A stretch of 64,000 nucleotides of DNA from Congeria kusceri (GCA_027627225.1 CM051034.1:8098058-8162057); one strand, 5' to 3'; positions 45,007 to 56,804 are shown, counted from the stretch's first letter. The notes: generated by a model from the letters alone, not told the origin. Translations and numbers: made by a program.

Positions 45007-45789
45007 TGTACAATGAGTTTATTGCTAAAATAATTTCATGTCTGAAAGCACTGCATGAAACTTCTTAAATAGGAAGTAAACAAGATCTTACTGACATAAA
45101 TCATATGATTCAGTAGTTATTTTCTTAATTATTTAAAGGTCCATTAAGCAGTGTTAAATCATTTTAATGAACATGAATGTGCTTGTCTTGATGACAACAA
45201 ACAGTCAGACACTTTAGTGACATAATGTTGATAAATATTTTCCAACAAACATGTATTGATTGTTGACAGAATGTACATCAGGCTAACGGATTATGATAAA
45301 TTATTCATGTGGATAAATTTTTATAGGTTCAAGGTTGTCTTTTTGGCGTATGCATATTTATGTAATTACTGCATGAGAAAATTATGCCTGGTCCATGCTA
45401 AGGACTGTATTGGTTGTTAAACTGTATATTTAGCTTAGTCCCTGTTTACATGAAAAAAATTCTTTCAAATACTTACCTAGTAAATGGCAAACATTGAAGA
45501 TGTTCATTACAGTGGTGAGGCAACAAAAATCAAGATTCAACTTAAATATTATTCCTAATACAAGTTTGTTAGTTATTTTCCTTCTTGATGATTATTTCAG
45601 CACAACAACTATGCTAAAGTAACACCAGTGTCAGAGTATGCAGTGGATGCTTCTACTTCAAAAGTACTGTGCAAACTTGAATGACTTCTGCACCTTAGAT
45701 GGACATCTTCAACTGACTGGATCCATTATTCAAGACATGATTTGCCTTCCATACAGCATTTAACACATTTCAATTGGGGCCCCACAAGT

Positions 45790-46256
45790 TTTTGCTGGTA
45801 CCCTATAGTAATCTACCCTGTCTGCCCGTCCTTCTGTCCACATTTTCATGTTTTTGCTTCATATCTTCAAAAGCATGTAAGCTATTAACTTGATATTTTT
45901 TGTAAGTGCTGACTGGATTTCAAGGTAATTAATGTTCCATGCATGACCCTCTACAAAATTCCTTCAAATTATTTTGACATGGCGGCCAGGCCTGTAAACG
46001 TTTTCCTTAAATGGCTGTATTGAAAACTTGAAAAGCTTCTTGTATTTCAAAATTATTCCACAGAACAGTTTGTTGGGTGACTGTTTACAAAATTTCTTTC
46101 AAATAATTTGTATTGCTAAAACATGGTTTTCAGTGGTCCAATATTTTCCTTTACACATGTATGAACATGCTTTTAAATTTTTAAAAGGTTTATCGAGTAA
46201 TATTTATTAAACTCAGGTGAGCGACCGAGGTCCATTAGGCCCAGCCCTCTTGTATA
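45790..46256 (-). repeat. Core-repeat element, ACAAGAGGG family, copy 4 (reverse)
   Basis: Read on the minus strand it starts ACAAGAGGGCTGGGCCTAAT, then CGCTCACCTGAG. The body holds monomers matching copy 1 (ACATGGCGGCC, AAAATTCCTTCAAATTATTT). Its far end merges into a CTGTCTGCCCGTCC-type segment seen in other families. Confidence 0.6.
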
Positions 46257-46259
46257 GGT

Positions 46260-46970
46260 CCTTCTTAATATCAATAACCAATTTTTCCAGCCGTCAATAA
46301 CTTGTGCAGCAGTAATAATGATAAACTTACAACAGGGTTCAATAAAGAAATTACTTTCACAATGATGAACTACCATTGTCAGAGCATGTTCTTAATATGA
46401 TGAAATTATTAGAGCTTATGAAGAAGACATACTACGCAAGACAATTATGTATAGATGTGCACATGTAATATGAGAGAATATTGTAGAATGAAATTTACTG
46501 CATAATATGTGCGAAGTATACTTTTTCAAGTTGTAATCCAATCTATTTCTTATACGAGTTCTATTAAATAGAATTTACTTAACTTCTTTTGACGGTTTTT
46601 GTTACTTTTGTTTCATATGCAACCAATTTCACAGTGATATTAATAATACCAACTTGTAGTTTGTTGTTTAATGTATTTATTACCTTCCATATTGTTTTTG
46701 ACCAAATATATACAGTTGTCTATGTATTACATTTTTATTTTCATATTAATGAAGTGTGTGCACTTCAACTTATGTACATGTATATATATCGACTATATCG
46801 ACTTTACCATGTATATCAATGAGAATAATGTTGTTGTTGTTTTTATTTGTTTTTTATTTGATTGTTTTGATTCGATTTCGATTTAAGACACATTACATTT
46901 ACAAAAAATGTTAATTTAAGAAAAAGCAGCTATATAGATATATTGTTCTATGTAGTTCTAAACTAAGTTG
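46260..46970. other. Intergenic AT-rich stretch
   Basis: Short frames here are hydrophobic, AT-driven and unsupported. No feature seen. Confidence 0.5.
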
Positions 46971-47470
46971 TTAAAGAGACCTGTTCACAGATTGGTAATT
47001 AATATTTTTTTCAACTTTTTGTTACCGATTCCAAAAATAAAAGAACAGTGTATATAAGGGAGCGAAATTACACATTGGACATAAAAAATATACTGTAAAT
47101 AGTGTTTTGTTTGAGTAATCATCAGTTAAACTTTATAAAATTGTTAAGCGTTTGTAATGCTAAACGATGAATAATTTGGAGTGTTTGTGTTGTTTTCGTT
47201 AAAATTGTTGACAACACGTGGGGCACTTACATAAAGTAAATAATTTCGGGATAAATATAGAAATTGGACTGGCCAAGTGGTTACGGCAACAGTCTTTAAT
47301 CCGAAGGTCCCGGGTTCAAACCCCGGTGGGACCTTTTTTCTTTTCTTTAAAAAAAATCCTTTTCTTGTTATTATACTTGAACTATTTAGTTCCGATGCTT
47401 AAATCTGTGAAGTTAAGACATTTAATGGCCTACTTCAAAATATGTAAACATCTATGAACAAGTCTCTTTA
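46971..47470 (+). mobile_element. TIR element with embedded tRNA-like unit, copy E2
   Basis: Starts TTAAAGAGACCTGTTCACAG and ends with its inverted counterpart TTAAAGAGACTTGTTCATAG, a TIR of about 20 bp. The middle holds a tRNA-like block (47262-47333) and then a T-run. Both arms align with E1 at 11463-11954 in reverse orientation. About 500 bp, no protein-coding capacity. Confidence 0.7.
47262..47333 (+). repeat. tRNA-like (Ser/Leu-type) pseudo-tRNA inside E2
   Basis: A box TGGCCAAGTGG, B box GGTTCAAACCC, a perfect five-pair T stem (CCGGG/CCCGG) and a 3' strand TGGGACC followed by T-rich sequence. The 5' acceptor strand does not pair with the 3' strand, so a functional tRNA is unlikely. Internal Pol III promoter boxes look intact. 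Confidence 0.65.
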
Positions 47471-47539
47471 AAATCAACATTACCTAGTTACCTCGGGCAT
47501 ATAGAATTGTGAAACTAACTGCTAGATATTAATGTTGAT

Positions 47540-47617
47540 AAAAAATTAAGTTTATGCTTATTGACTTCGGGAATAGACAAAAAATTAAGTTTATGCTTAT
47601 TGACTTCGGGAATAGAC
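47540..47617 (+). repeat. Perfect tandem duplication, two 39-bp units
   Basis: Units start at 47540 and 47579 with AAAAAATTAAG and end GAATAGAC. They are identical by eye. Confidence 0.9.
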
Positions 47618-48173
47618 ATTTTGTGAAGGGCATTTATGCAATTTTTTTCCCCAAAAAAGAACAGTTATACAATATTTACGTTTATGATCAATTTTGTCCA
47701 AATGCTCATGGATTAATTGGCCAAAATCTATTAACCTGCACAGTTTGTTAGAAATTGGAAACAAAGAACTTTAAGTTTGTTAATGTACGAATTGTTTCTT
47801 CCACCGTTCAGTATCCATTTCAATACAGATCCTAAGAACAAGTTTAACTGAAATTAGTAACATTTAAAACGTATGTTTCAAAATCAGTATTTTTAATTTG
47901 AAATTGGTACTTTCCTATATAATTTCCTAGTCCTTACAAAAATAAATTTCATAGCAAAGTATAATGAAACAGACATAAACTTATGGATTTTAATGCAGGT
48001 TTTAGGAACTCAACTTTAAACTAAGGAGCTTTAGCGATATGGGCCACGGCACAATTATTACATGTTAATACTCTGCACACACTTTTAAGTAAATGAACAT
48101 TCTTATGACAGTTGTCTTTTGTCAATAAACATAAACATATCTATTAAGATGTCGTTATTATTAATTATGCTTC
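47618..48173. other. Intergenic
   Basis: AT-rich, no feature recognised. Confidence 0.5.
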
Positions 48174-49266
48174 CCTTTGAAAAGCAGGGGTATATTATTT
48201 TGCAAATGTCGGTCCGTGTGTCCATCTGTATGTCAGTAGACAAAACCTTGTCTGAGCGATAACTACAAAACACCTAGGCTAGGGTTCTTGAAACTTGGTT
48301 GCTAGATTGGTTATGATTAGTCGAGGATCCCTATTTATTTTGGAGTCTGTGGGTCAAACTGACCAAAAGATTAACAAAGAATGCCCAATAATCAGGCAAT
48401 AACTCCACAACCCTTTGGTCGAGGTTCTTAAAGCTTTGGATCCTTGGGTGAAAGGTCAATGTCAAACTGACTACTAGGCTTCCATTAAAGGAAGTTTGGG
48501 AGTAATTTACTCCCAGTTTTTGTCACAGAACTTCCAAATTGCAGCCATGGAAGTTGCAGAACTTCCAAAATTGCAGACAAGGAAGTTCCATCATGTAAGG
48601 ATGAACAAGTTAGAAGAAAAATTAAGAAATTTTCTTAAATGTATACCTCTTTCGCTGAATAAATTGGCATATAAGCACATGTTGAAAAAGAACTGGCCTT
48701 AAAAAACCTTGAATTTATACTTAATATACACATTTCTGAAATGCTCAGGACTTCTGTAGTGCAATATGGTCATACCTTCCAAATATTATGAGCAAAACTT
48801 CCAAAATTTGAGGCCGGGAAGTTCAAACTTACAGTTTTTAAAAGTTAATGAAAGCCCTGTGACTATAAAATATGATTGAAGAAAACGCCCAATAATTCTA
48901 AGTTCAATAAAAGCTTGTCCAGGCAATAACTTTGTAGCCCTTGGGCCTAGGCTCGTCAAACTCGGTAGTTAGGTCGGTCATGACTAGTAAAGGATACCTT
49001 TTAATAATGGAGTCCTTGGGTCATGTCAAATTGACCAATAGTTGTAAAAAATTGTCCATGGAACCCTTTGGCATGGGTTTGTCAAATTTAGTAGATAGGC
49101 GGGTTATGACTACAAGTAGATCCCTATTGATTGTTTTGTCATTTGGTCAAACTGACCACAAGTTGACAAAAAAATTGTTTCATTTTACTTTCATCCTTTC
49201 AATTTTCTACAAAGGCTGTTTTGGATCCAAAGCGGCATGCCTGTTTTACAAACAGCTCTTGTTTAT
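48174..49266 (-). repeat. Core-repeat element, ACAAGAGCTGT family
   Basis: Read on the minus strand it starts AACAAGAGCTGTTTGTAAAA with GGCATGCCGC shortly after. The body has monomers carrying 'gtcatgactagtaaaggat', 'ggtcaaactgacc' and 'caataactttgtag'. The far end reads CTTCCCTTTGAAAAGCAGGGG in plus orientation. Several divergent monomers of about 130-190 bp are visible. Confidence 0.65.
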
Positions 49267-49269
49267 TAT

Positions 49270-50080
49270 TATCTTAGTTTACTGAGCAATTAGTCAAGTT
49301 CTCATAATTATATGATGTGCAAACACCAAGAAACAGTATTCTGAAATAATTTGCAGAGAAAACAATCTGTTACATTCAGCATCTTGACTGTGTAGCATGC
49401 ACCTTTAGTGAGATTTTTTCATGTAAAACGGGGTACGAAACTTTGTTCTCACAAAGCTTTTTTGTGTGGTTGGACACTTGTCATATTTAGGAATTAGTTC
49501 GCGTATATTGTGAAGCAACAGTCGATACTATCCTAATATTTATTAAAGCAATTTTAACCAGAATATTAATAACAATATGATTACAATATTACATTTTCAC
49601 ACAAATGTAAATACTCAAGTTCAAAATTATTTGCACATCAGACAAGTAAATAGTCTAAATGTTAAAAGAAATTTTGGAATATTATGAGAAATATGGAGAT
49701 TAAAACGGATCTACTAATAAGAAACATTACAGAATTGACTCTTAAAATGAATGAATCAAAATAAAATTAACAAAATTATGTTTAGAACAGGCTAAATGTG
49801 CTTGAAGACAAACATAAACTTTTTTTAATGAAATCCAGGCAATAACTTCATCAGTTTTGTCATAAAGTGAGAGTAATTAAATATGCATGTTCATACACAT
49901 GTGAGTTCACAACACCAACAAGCTGATTTTGCATGCAAAAGTAAAACACACATGTATACATATAGTGTCTCTTTAAAGAAACTGCAACACAATGCTCTTC
50001 AATGTCTAACAATGTCCACAGATGGCTAACAAATCTTCACAGATAATAATGTGTCCTTGCATGTTTAACCATTCAACAAG
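49270..50080. other. Intergenic or 3' part of a minus-strand transcript
   Basis: AT-rich. Could hold the terminal exon of the spliced transcript described at 50782-51971; no coding frame is supported. Confidence 0.35.
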
Positions 50081-50574
50081 AAGATCCATCATCGTGGGTC
50101 TGAAAAACACAAAACAAAGTACACAATCAATACTGAACAGTTTCATTACATCAGTTATTTTTTTTAACTATTTACAACACATCACCTACATTGTATTTCT
50201 AGAAATCGCAACAACTGTGTCAGTAATCACAAGTCAATTATTTTTAAATGCTGTAGCATATAATTGTTGAAGCATGCTAAAATAAGGCTTAAAGCAAGCT
50301 TTCGACTATCAGACTGTTTGCATTTATTGAATACTTTAAATGCTTTAGGTAAAAAGATAAATAATATAAGTTATGATCAGTGTAATCACAGATAAAGTAA
50401 AAAGTTACCAGCATGTACCGGTATATATTTACTTGTCACAGATAATCAAGTAAAATAGAACTGTTTACTAATTTTTTGACAACAGCAACTACTAATTTTT
50501 TTACAACAGCAACTACAAATAATTTATTGAAGTGACTAGTATTTAGTTTAAACATATGTATTTTAGTCTGCATT

Positions 50575-50730
50575 CCTCGAACGCTCGAGACTTATTGCGA
50601 CACTTGCAAATCTTTTTCTTGGAAGAACCAGAACTAATGTCTTTTTGAGAGTCCTAAGTAGAGATCAAACTCATGATCCCTCATCGCAAGGTGGACACCA
50701 ATACCATTACACTGTTGTGACTCAAGTTGC
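50575..50730 (-). repeat. tRNA-derived SINE-like element
   Basis: On the minus strand it has an A-box-like ATGGTATTGGTG and a B-box-like GAGTTTGATCTC at tRNA spacing. A conserved-looking body TTCTGGTTCTTCCAAGAAAA follows, of the kind common in molluscan SINEs. The left limit is uncertain. Confidence 0.55.
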
Positions 50731-50781
50731 TAGTATTGAACAATAAACAAGTGTCATCCGTTTGTTAAAATGTGAACTTAC

Positions 50782-51971
50782 CTCTTCATTAACCAATAAT
50801 ACGGGAGGAATGTCCATCATCCTCTTACTAATACTGGATCCAAGGTGATATTCCTCTTGCGCCAAGTGTCATACAAGGCACTTCAACACACAGTCATGCA
50901 GGTCCTACAATAAGAACACGGGATATTTATAAGTGCATAACATCAGAATGTAATGTTAACATATCAATTTAAACTTACATATAAATTACATTACAACAAT
51001 CTTCCAAAAAGCCTTTCCAATTAAAGGAGTCCACCTTAGGATGATTTTTCTAATAAATTATTGACATACATTCCTGGCCATTTTTAAAATCTGCCCACGC
51101 CCCAGTAATTGTACATTGCACTTTTGGGCACTTTCAAAATGAATTGTGCACTTTATTTTAAATTACTGGTTAACTACTGTATTGTGTTTCCTTTCTTGAG
51201 CAACATACAAGTTTGTCTCTTTAACTATGGTTTTGGTCAATAAAGAAATAAAACAAGAGCTGTCTCAGGACAGCGCGCTCGACTATTCAACCGCTGTGTC
51301 AGAGTTATTGGCCTTTATCACTACAAAAAGGGCATAATTCTGCTAAAATGCTGGTCACAGTTATGTGCCTTGGCCAGTGACCTTATATTATGAACTTGAA
51401 AACGTGTGAAGAGATATGAAGTTGTTGCACGCAAACTTCAACCTGAAATTTCCAAGTACAAAAAGGGGCATAAATCTGCTAAATTGCAAGCCAGAGTTAT
51501 GAGCCTTGGTCAGTGACCTTCTATAATGACCCTCAGAAGACATTTGTGAAGTTTCAATTGAATATCTGTAGTAGTTATAGAGATATAGAGTTGTTGCTTG
51601 CAAACTCTAATCTGAAATTTCTAAGTAAAAAAGGGGCATAATTCTGCTAAATTGCAGGTCAGAGTTATGGGCCTTGGTCAGTGACCTTACATAATGACCC
51701 CGAAGACATGTGTGAAGTTTCAATTGAATATCTGTAGTAGTTAGAGAGATATGCACTTGTTGCACGCACACTTTAACCAGAGCATTATGGCGACGCCGAC
51801 GAATGTGTGAGTAGTATAGCTCGAACTATTCGGTGAATAGACAAGCTACAAAGATGTCACTTTCCCAACAACCAAGTATAAAATGATTACAATCATTCCT
51901 TAACCTAGTAAACATACCATCGTTTTTGTAAATATTGCTGTCAGCGTCTTCTATCTTTGCGAAACATCATC
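50782..51971 (-). ncRNA. Candidate spliced non-coding transcript
   Basis: Minus-strand exon-like blocks with good splice signals are 51971-51918 (acceptor CATTCTTTTCAG, donor ACGATG|GTATGTT) and 50905-50782 (acceptor TTCTTATTGTAG, donor GAAGAG|GTAAGTTC). An acceptor TGTTTTTCAG near 50101 opens a last block. All frames carry early stops, so it is more likely a long non-coding RNA than a protein gene. The intron holds the repeat at 51255-51846. Confidence 0.3.
51255..51846 (+). repeat. Core-repeat element, ACAAGAGCTGT family, with GAATAGTTCGAGCTATACT end
   Basis: Starts AACAAGAGCTGTCTCAGGA, with an AGCGCGCTCGAC block. Three to four monomers of about 150 bp follow ('aaaaaggggcataattctgct', 'gtcagtgacctt', 'gtgtgaagtttcaattgaat'). 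Ends AGTATAGCTCGAACTATTCG. It pairs in inverse orientation with 43858-44535. Confidence 0.75.
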
Positions 51972-52225
51972 TGAAAAGAATGAAAAATCAGGCTTTCTAG
52001 TTTTATTTTAGTGCCCAAAGTATCCAAGCCGTGTGAAATAGCACTTATTTTAAAATCATTAGTTACCATACTAGATAATGAAAATAGACATTCCATTTAC
52101 CATTTCTAATTGATTTTGTTTATAGCTGTAATAAAATCATCATCATCTCTCAGACAATTGGCACACTTATTTTCATATGTGAAGAATATGAGTTTATTGC
52201 ATATAAAATACCAGACTGTAGATCT

Positions 52226-52414
52226 TGTAATATATGGACCACGTGCATGTTTATCTCTATGCGCATGCGTGAACACTACCCGGCGCTAGCCACAGGTCTT
52301 ATCAGCAGTCTTAGAATAAACTTCGTAGAAAGAACACGCTTGTGTTATGTTGACTTGATTGTCTTCAATCTAGAATATAGTACATTTGTACAAATCACAG
52401 ACACAATACAAACA
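52226..52414 (+). repeat. 5' LTR of gypsy 2 (189 bp)
   Basis: Starts TGTAATATATGG. It contains an E-box CACGTG (52241), an NRF-1-like ATGCGCATGCGTG (about 52259-52271), AGAATAAACTTCG with a possible poly-A signal, and ends AAACA. Confidence 0.92.
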
Positions 52415-52466
52415 TGATGTCAGAAAAGGGATTGGATTATTAATTTTGTGAACATTAATCTACAAA

Positions 52467-53702
52467 ATGGAAATAAGTGGAATAACACCGCCATGTATGA
52501 ACTGGTCAGACTCAAATCTACCTGAACAGTGGAACAGATTCAGGCGCCATGTAAACTTAATGTTTTCTGGTCCACTAAAAGGAAAAAGTGAAGAAGAAAA
52601 AGTGTCATATTTGTTGTTATGGACGGGCGAAAAAGGAAGAGACATTCACGCAACATGGAATGGTATAACCGAGGAACAATCGAAAAAACTGGACACCTAT
52701 TACACAAGATTTCAAAATTATGTACAACCGAAGCTGAACCCGATATTCGCGCGGTATAAATTCTACAATGAAGTTCAGAACCAAGACTCAATTGACACGT
52801 TTGTCACCAGACTGCGGTTGACAGCAAGAGACTGCAACTTTAATGACATGGACGACATGATACGCGACCGAATCGTATTTGGTACGAATTCTGCCAGAAT
52901 CCGAGAGAAGCTCATCAATGTCGGCGTGGAACTGACAGTTGACAAAGCAATACAAATTGCGCAATCATTCGAGTACTCCCAGCAGCAGCTAAAGACGATG
53001 ACAGAGCAAGATGTTCATCAAATCAAACCACAGAGACCCAGGAGCGATGCGCGGCGACCTCCAGCAGACAGTCGACCACGACCCAGAGACGCACGGACGA
53101 AACAGAACAAACATTCGTGTGACTATTGTGGAAGAATGCATGACAAGACTGCAAAGTGCCCTGCAAGGGGAATGACATGTCACATTTGTGGCAAAATGAA
53201 CCATTTTGCAAAAGTGTGCCGTTCCAAAAAAGTGCACGAACTGACAGCAGACACAGACAATTGTCGGGATTATTATGATTCAATTAGTTCAAATGAATGC
53301 TATGACGGAAAATGTAACATTGATACGGTAAGAAAGCTTTCTTCTCATGCTGATCGTGCATTTGTTCAAGTCAACGTTGGTCCTTCCCGCACCCCAATCC
53401 AATTTAAATTAGACACAGGCAGTGCTGTCGTAGTACTACCCTTGAAACACTTTCGCACGTTACACCTCAAAACCCCGTTGGAACCTCCCGATAGCCGATT
53501 AACCTCATATACTGGCAACACACTCCCGGTGAAAGGGATGGTCAAACTGACATTGAGATATAAAGATAAGATTACCGAATCACTGTGCTACATAGTGGAC
53601 GGTAACGCTTCTCCTCTGTTGAGCCTACAAGCATCTGTTGATTTAGGTCTTATCACACTGACCTATTCTTTGGAAAATACCAGGAATACCCCCATTAGAT
53701 AA
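52467..53702 (+). CDS. Gypsy 2 gag-protease (411 aa)
   Basis: The ATG at 52467 lies 52 bases after the LTR. The capsid-like N-terminal half includes WNRFRRHVNLMF and IRDRIVFGTNS. A zinc-knuckle pair follows at about residues 225-255 (CDYC-x4-H-x4-C, then CHIC-x4-H-x4-C), both complete. The aspartic protease has FKLDTGSAVVVLP at about residues 310-322. The frame ends at 53700-53702, where the pol frame lies +1. This may be a programmed shift in the run ATACCCCCAT or a mutation; the sequence does not decide. It forms the particle and matures the polyprotein. Confidence 0.9.
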   Translation: MEISGITPPCMNWSDSNLPEQWNRFRRHVNLMFSGPLKGKSEEEKVSYLLLWTGEKGRDIHATWNGITEEQSKKLDTYYTRFQNYVQPKLNPIFARYKFYNEVQNQDSIDTFVTRLRLTARDCNFNDMDDMIRDRIVFGTNSARIREKLINVGVELTVDKAIQIAQSFEYSQQQLKTMTEQDVHQIKPQRPRSDARRPPADSRPRPRDARTKQNKHSCDYCGRMHDKTAKCPARGMTCHICGKMNHFAKVCRSKKVHELTADTDNCRDYYDSISSNECYDGKCNIDTVRKLSSHADRAFVQVNVGPSRTPIQFKLDTGSAVVVLPLKHFRTLHLKTPLEPPDSRLTSYTGNTLPVKGMVKLTLRYKDKITESLCYIVDGNASPLLSLQASVDLGLITLTYSLENTRNTPIR

Positions 53703-53712
53703 GGAGTCAGTC

Positions 53713-56436
53713 TTGAGTGACTACAGTGACCTATTTCAAGGCGTCGGAACTATTCCAGGTGTTTGCAAATTGCACGTTAAGCCCGATGCAGTACCTGTAA
53801 TTAACCCGCCTAGACGAGTACCGGAAGCACTTAAAGATAAGTTACAATGCGAACTTCAGCGCTTAGAGCGTGACGGCATTATTGCGAAGGTCACCGAACC
53901 TACGGACTGGGTAAACTCAATTGTGATTGTAGAGAAACCCAAAACAGGCAATTTGAGAATTTGCCTAGATCCCAAAGCATTAAACGATGCTATCCGACGA
54001 CCACACTATGCAATGCCGACCTTAGACGACATAACGTCGAAACTGACTGGTGCTAAGTACTTCAGTACTCTAGACATTACACATGCATACTGGAGTATTA
54101 AGTTGGACGACGAGTCATCATTATTGACGACATTCAGTACAGTTTTCGGACGATACAAATGGCTAAGACTTCCGTTTGGAATTTCAGCGTCGTCAGACAT
54201 ATTTCAAAACAAAATGGATCAAGTGTTTACCGGATTGACTGGTTTGATAACGCTTGTTGACGACCTCTTGATCACAGGAACGACCAGAAAGGAACATGAC
54301 ATTAATTTGTTACGTTGCCTCGAGAGAGCACGTGCAAATGGCATACGGTTTAATCCGGACAAATGTACAATTGCTGCACAAGAAGTCACATTTTTTGGTC
54401 ATGTAATAACCTCAGATGGACTTAAGCCTGATCCTTCTAAAATCGAAGCGATCACAAAGCTAGGTATTCCCCAGAACAGAACGGAACTGGAAACCATACT
54501 AGGCATGGTAAACTACTTGCAGAAATTTGCCCCAAACCTCGCTGAAGTAACGAGTCCCATGCGATCGTTACTTAAGAAAGATGTTGAATTTATGTGGGAC
54601 CACGCACAGACGGACGCACTCAACAAAATGAAGCAGGTTATTACCCAGAGTCCCGTATTGACATTCTTTGACCCTAAAAAACAGGTTTTACTTGAATGCG
54701 ATGCATTAAAACATGGTGTCGGCGCAGCCTTATTTCAAGATGGCCGCCCAGTCGCTTATGCGTCAAAGACACTGACCCAGACAGAATCTGGTTAGGCGAA
54801 CATAGAGCGCGAGATGTTAGCTATACTGTTCGGATGCAAACGTTTCCATCAGTACATTTATGGCAGACATGTAACCGTACACTCTGATCATAAGCCTCTA
54901 TCGGCAATCATGAAAAAGCCTCTTTCAATTGCCCCACCCCGTTTGCAAAGGATGATGTTACAGTTGCAGGCATATGACCTTGACGTACAGCACGTGAGCG
55001 GGAAACAAGTTCCCATCAGTGACTTACTTTCCAGACAGCCAATCACAGGTACATTCAACCTAGAGGGCCTTGACCTACACGTACACACTGTTATGCAATC
55101 ATTAAACGTAACTGACCGACGAATTCAGTTGCTTCGCGAAGCAACAAAGAATGACCCTCAGATGCAAACGTTAAAGAACACAATCTTGGACGGATGGCCA
55201 GAAACCAGGTCACAATGTAACAGGTCAATCCTAGAATTCTGGAACCACAGGGATGAACTATCCTGTGCTGATGATCTAATCTTGAGAGGTCAAACCATAA
55301 TCATCCCCGAACCGGTCCGACAGGAAATGGTGCAATCGGTTCACAGCAGCCACATGGGTATTGAGAAAACAATACTCAGGGCGAAACAGGCATTGTTTTG
55401 GCCAGGTATGTCAAAACAAATTACGGACTTCGTACAGAAATGTAGTACTTGTCAGAAGTACAGAGAGTCCAATCAAAAAGAACCATTGATCTCACATGAT
55501 GTACCACAGCGACCATGGCAATATGTCTCGACTGACATATTCACACTTGACAATAAAGACTACCTGATCACGGTCGACTCATACAGTAATTATTTTGAAA
55601 TTGACTATCTACCTGACATGAAAAGCTCGACAGTTGTTAGAAAACTCAAATGTCAATTTCCTAGACATGGCATTCCAGACAGACTGATGTCCGACAATGC
55701 AGGTCAATACACATCAGAACAAATGAAAAACTTTGCAAGGGAATGGAATTTTACACAAATATTTTCCAGTCCACTCCACCCACAATCGAATGGCCTAGCA
55801 GAAAACGCGGTGAAAACAGCAAAGCGCTTACTGCAAAAAGCGCGCGAAAGCGGACAAGAACCATACCTATGCATTCTTGAGTACAGGAACACCCCTCTAA
55901 AATCTGGATACACCCCTGCACAACTGCTTATGGGCAGACGCACTAGATCTGTACTACCTGTCACTCACAAATATCTGACTCCTAAGACGGTTAACACAAA
56001 ACAAGTTCAAACTTACAAACATGGAGAAAAAGAGAAACAAAAGCAATATTTCGATAGGTCTACAAAACCATTGCCAAAACTGAAAGTCAATGAACATGTT
56101 CGAATGCAACATGATAAAATTTGGTTACCAGCTCAAGTCACTAAGGTTCACAATGAAAGATCCTATGAAGTGCAAACTAGGAGCGGCGGAATTTATCGTC
56201 GTAATCGTAGGCTGTTACGCAAAACCAATGAGAGCTTTCCTGAAATCACTGATTTCGAGCCGAACATCTTGGCACAGAATTCCCCATTTGTAGCCCCCTG
56301 TACCACTCAACCCAGCAATGACCCAGGTCAAGTTAACTGTTCAGCATCACCTGTAAATAGCCCTTATCAGACACGATCAGGTAGAGTTGTGAAGCCAAGC
56401 AAACTATACAGTGGTGATCAGTGGATATGTAAATAA
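53713..56436 (+). pseudogene. Gypsy 2 pol: RT, RNase H, integrase, with one in-frame TAG
   Basis: The pol frame is open from about 53666. RT: LRICLDPKALN, FSTLDITHAYWSI, LPFGISASSDIFQ and LVDDLLITG (the YxDD box with Leu). RNase H: LECDALKHGVGAAL, then a TAG at 54793-54795 followed by ANIEREMLAILFG in the same frame, so a single substitution explains the break. The frame then runs to 56436: the end of RNase H (HSDHKPLS); integrase zinc binding (HSSHMG...CSTCQKY); core (TDIFTLDNKD, SDNAGQY, NGLAENAVKTAKR); C-terminal tail TRSGRVVKPSKL. Everything except the stop and the upstream frame change looks intact. Confidence 0.9.
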
Positions 56437-56600
56437 CTGTAAATAAACACTAAAGTTAGTGATAGGCTGATAACGGACACGAGCAACATTTCGAACATTT
56501 TATCAATATTAACATTATTTTAAATAACTTCATTGTGGTATTGGAAATGTATGAAACACATTGTATTGATTGTTAATTTTACAATGTAGTATCTTTTCTT

Positions 56601-56616
56601 CTGAAAGAGAGGAGGA
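56601..56616 (+). other. Polypurine tract of gypsy 2
   Basis: GAAAGAGAGGAGGA directly precedes the 3' LTR. Confidence 0.75.
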
Positions 56617-56804
56617 TGTAATATATGGACCACGTGCATGTTTATCTCTATGCGCATGCGTGAACACTACCCGGCGCTAGCCACAGGTCTTATCAGCAGT
56701 CTTAGAATAAACTTCGTAGAAAGAACACGCTTGTGTTATGTTGACTTGATTGTCTTCAATCTAGAATATAGTACATTTGTACAAATCACAGACACAATAT
56801 AACA
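56617..56804 (+). repeat. 3' LTR of gypsy 2 (188 bp)
   Basis: Matches the 5' LTR throughout except the terminal few bases; followed by the target duplication GATCT. Confidence 0.92.

Larger units (their letters stand above)
52226..56804 (+). mobile_element. Ty3/gypsy LTR retrotransposon 2 (4.58 kb)
   Basis: LTRs at 52226-52414 and 56617-56804 flank gag-protease and RT-RNase H-integrase. GATCT is present on both outer sides (52221-52225 and 56805-56809), a clean 5-bp target duplication. The LTRs differ only at their last bases (ACAATACAAACA versus ACAATATAACA) by eye, so the insertion is recent. The coding region has one frame change between protease and RT and one in-frame stop in the RNase H region. 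Confidence 0.94.

Noticed and set aside
47262..47333. Functional tRNA gene (Ser/Leu type)
   Set aside because: Acceptor strands do not pair and the block is part of a repeated element.
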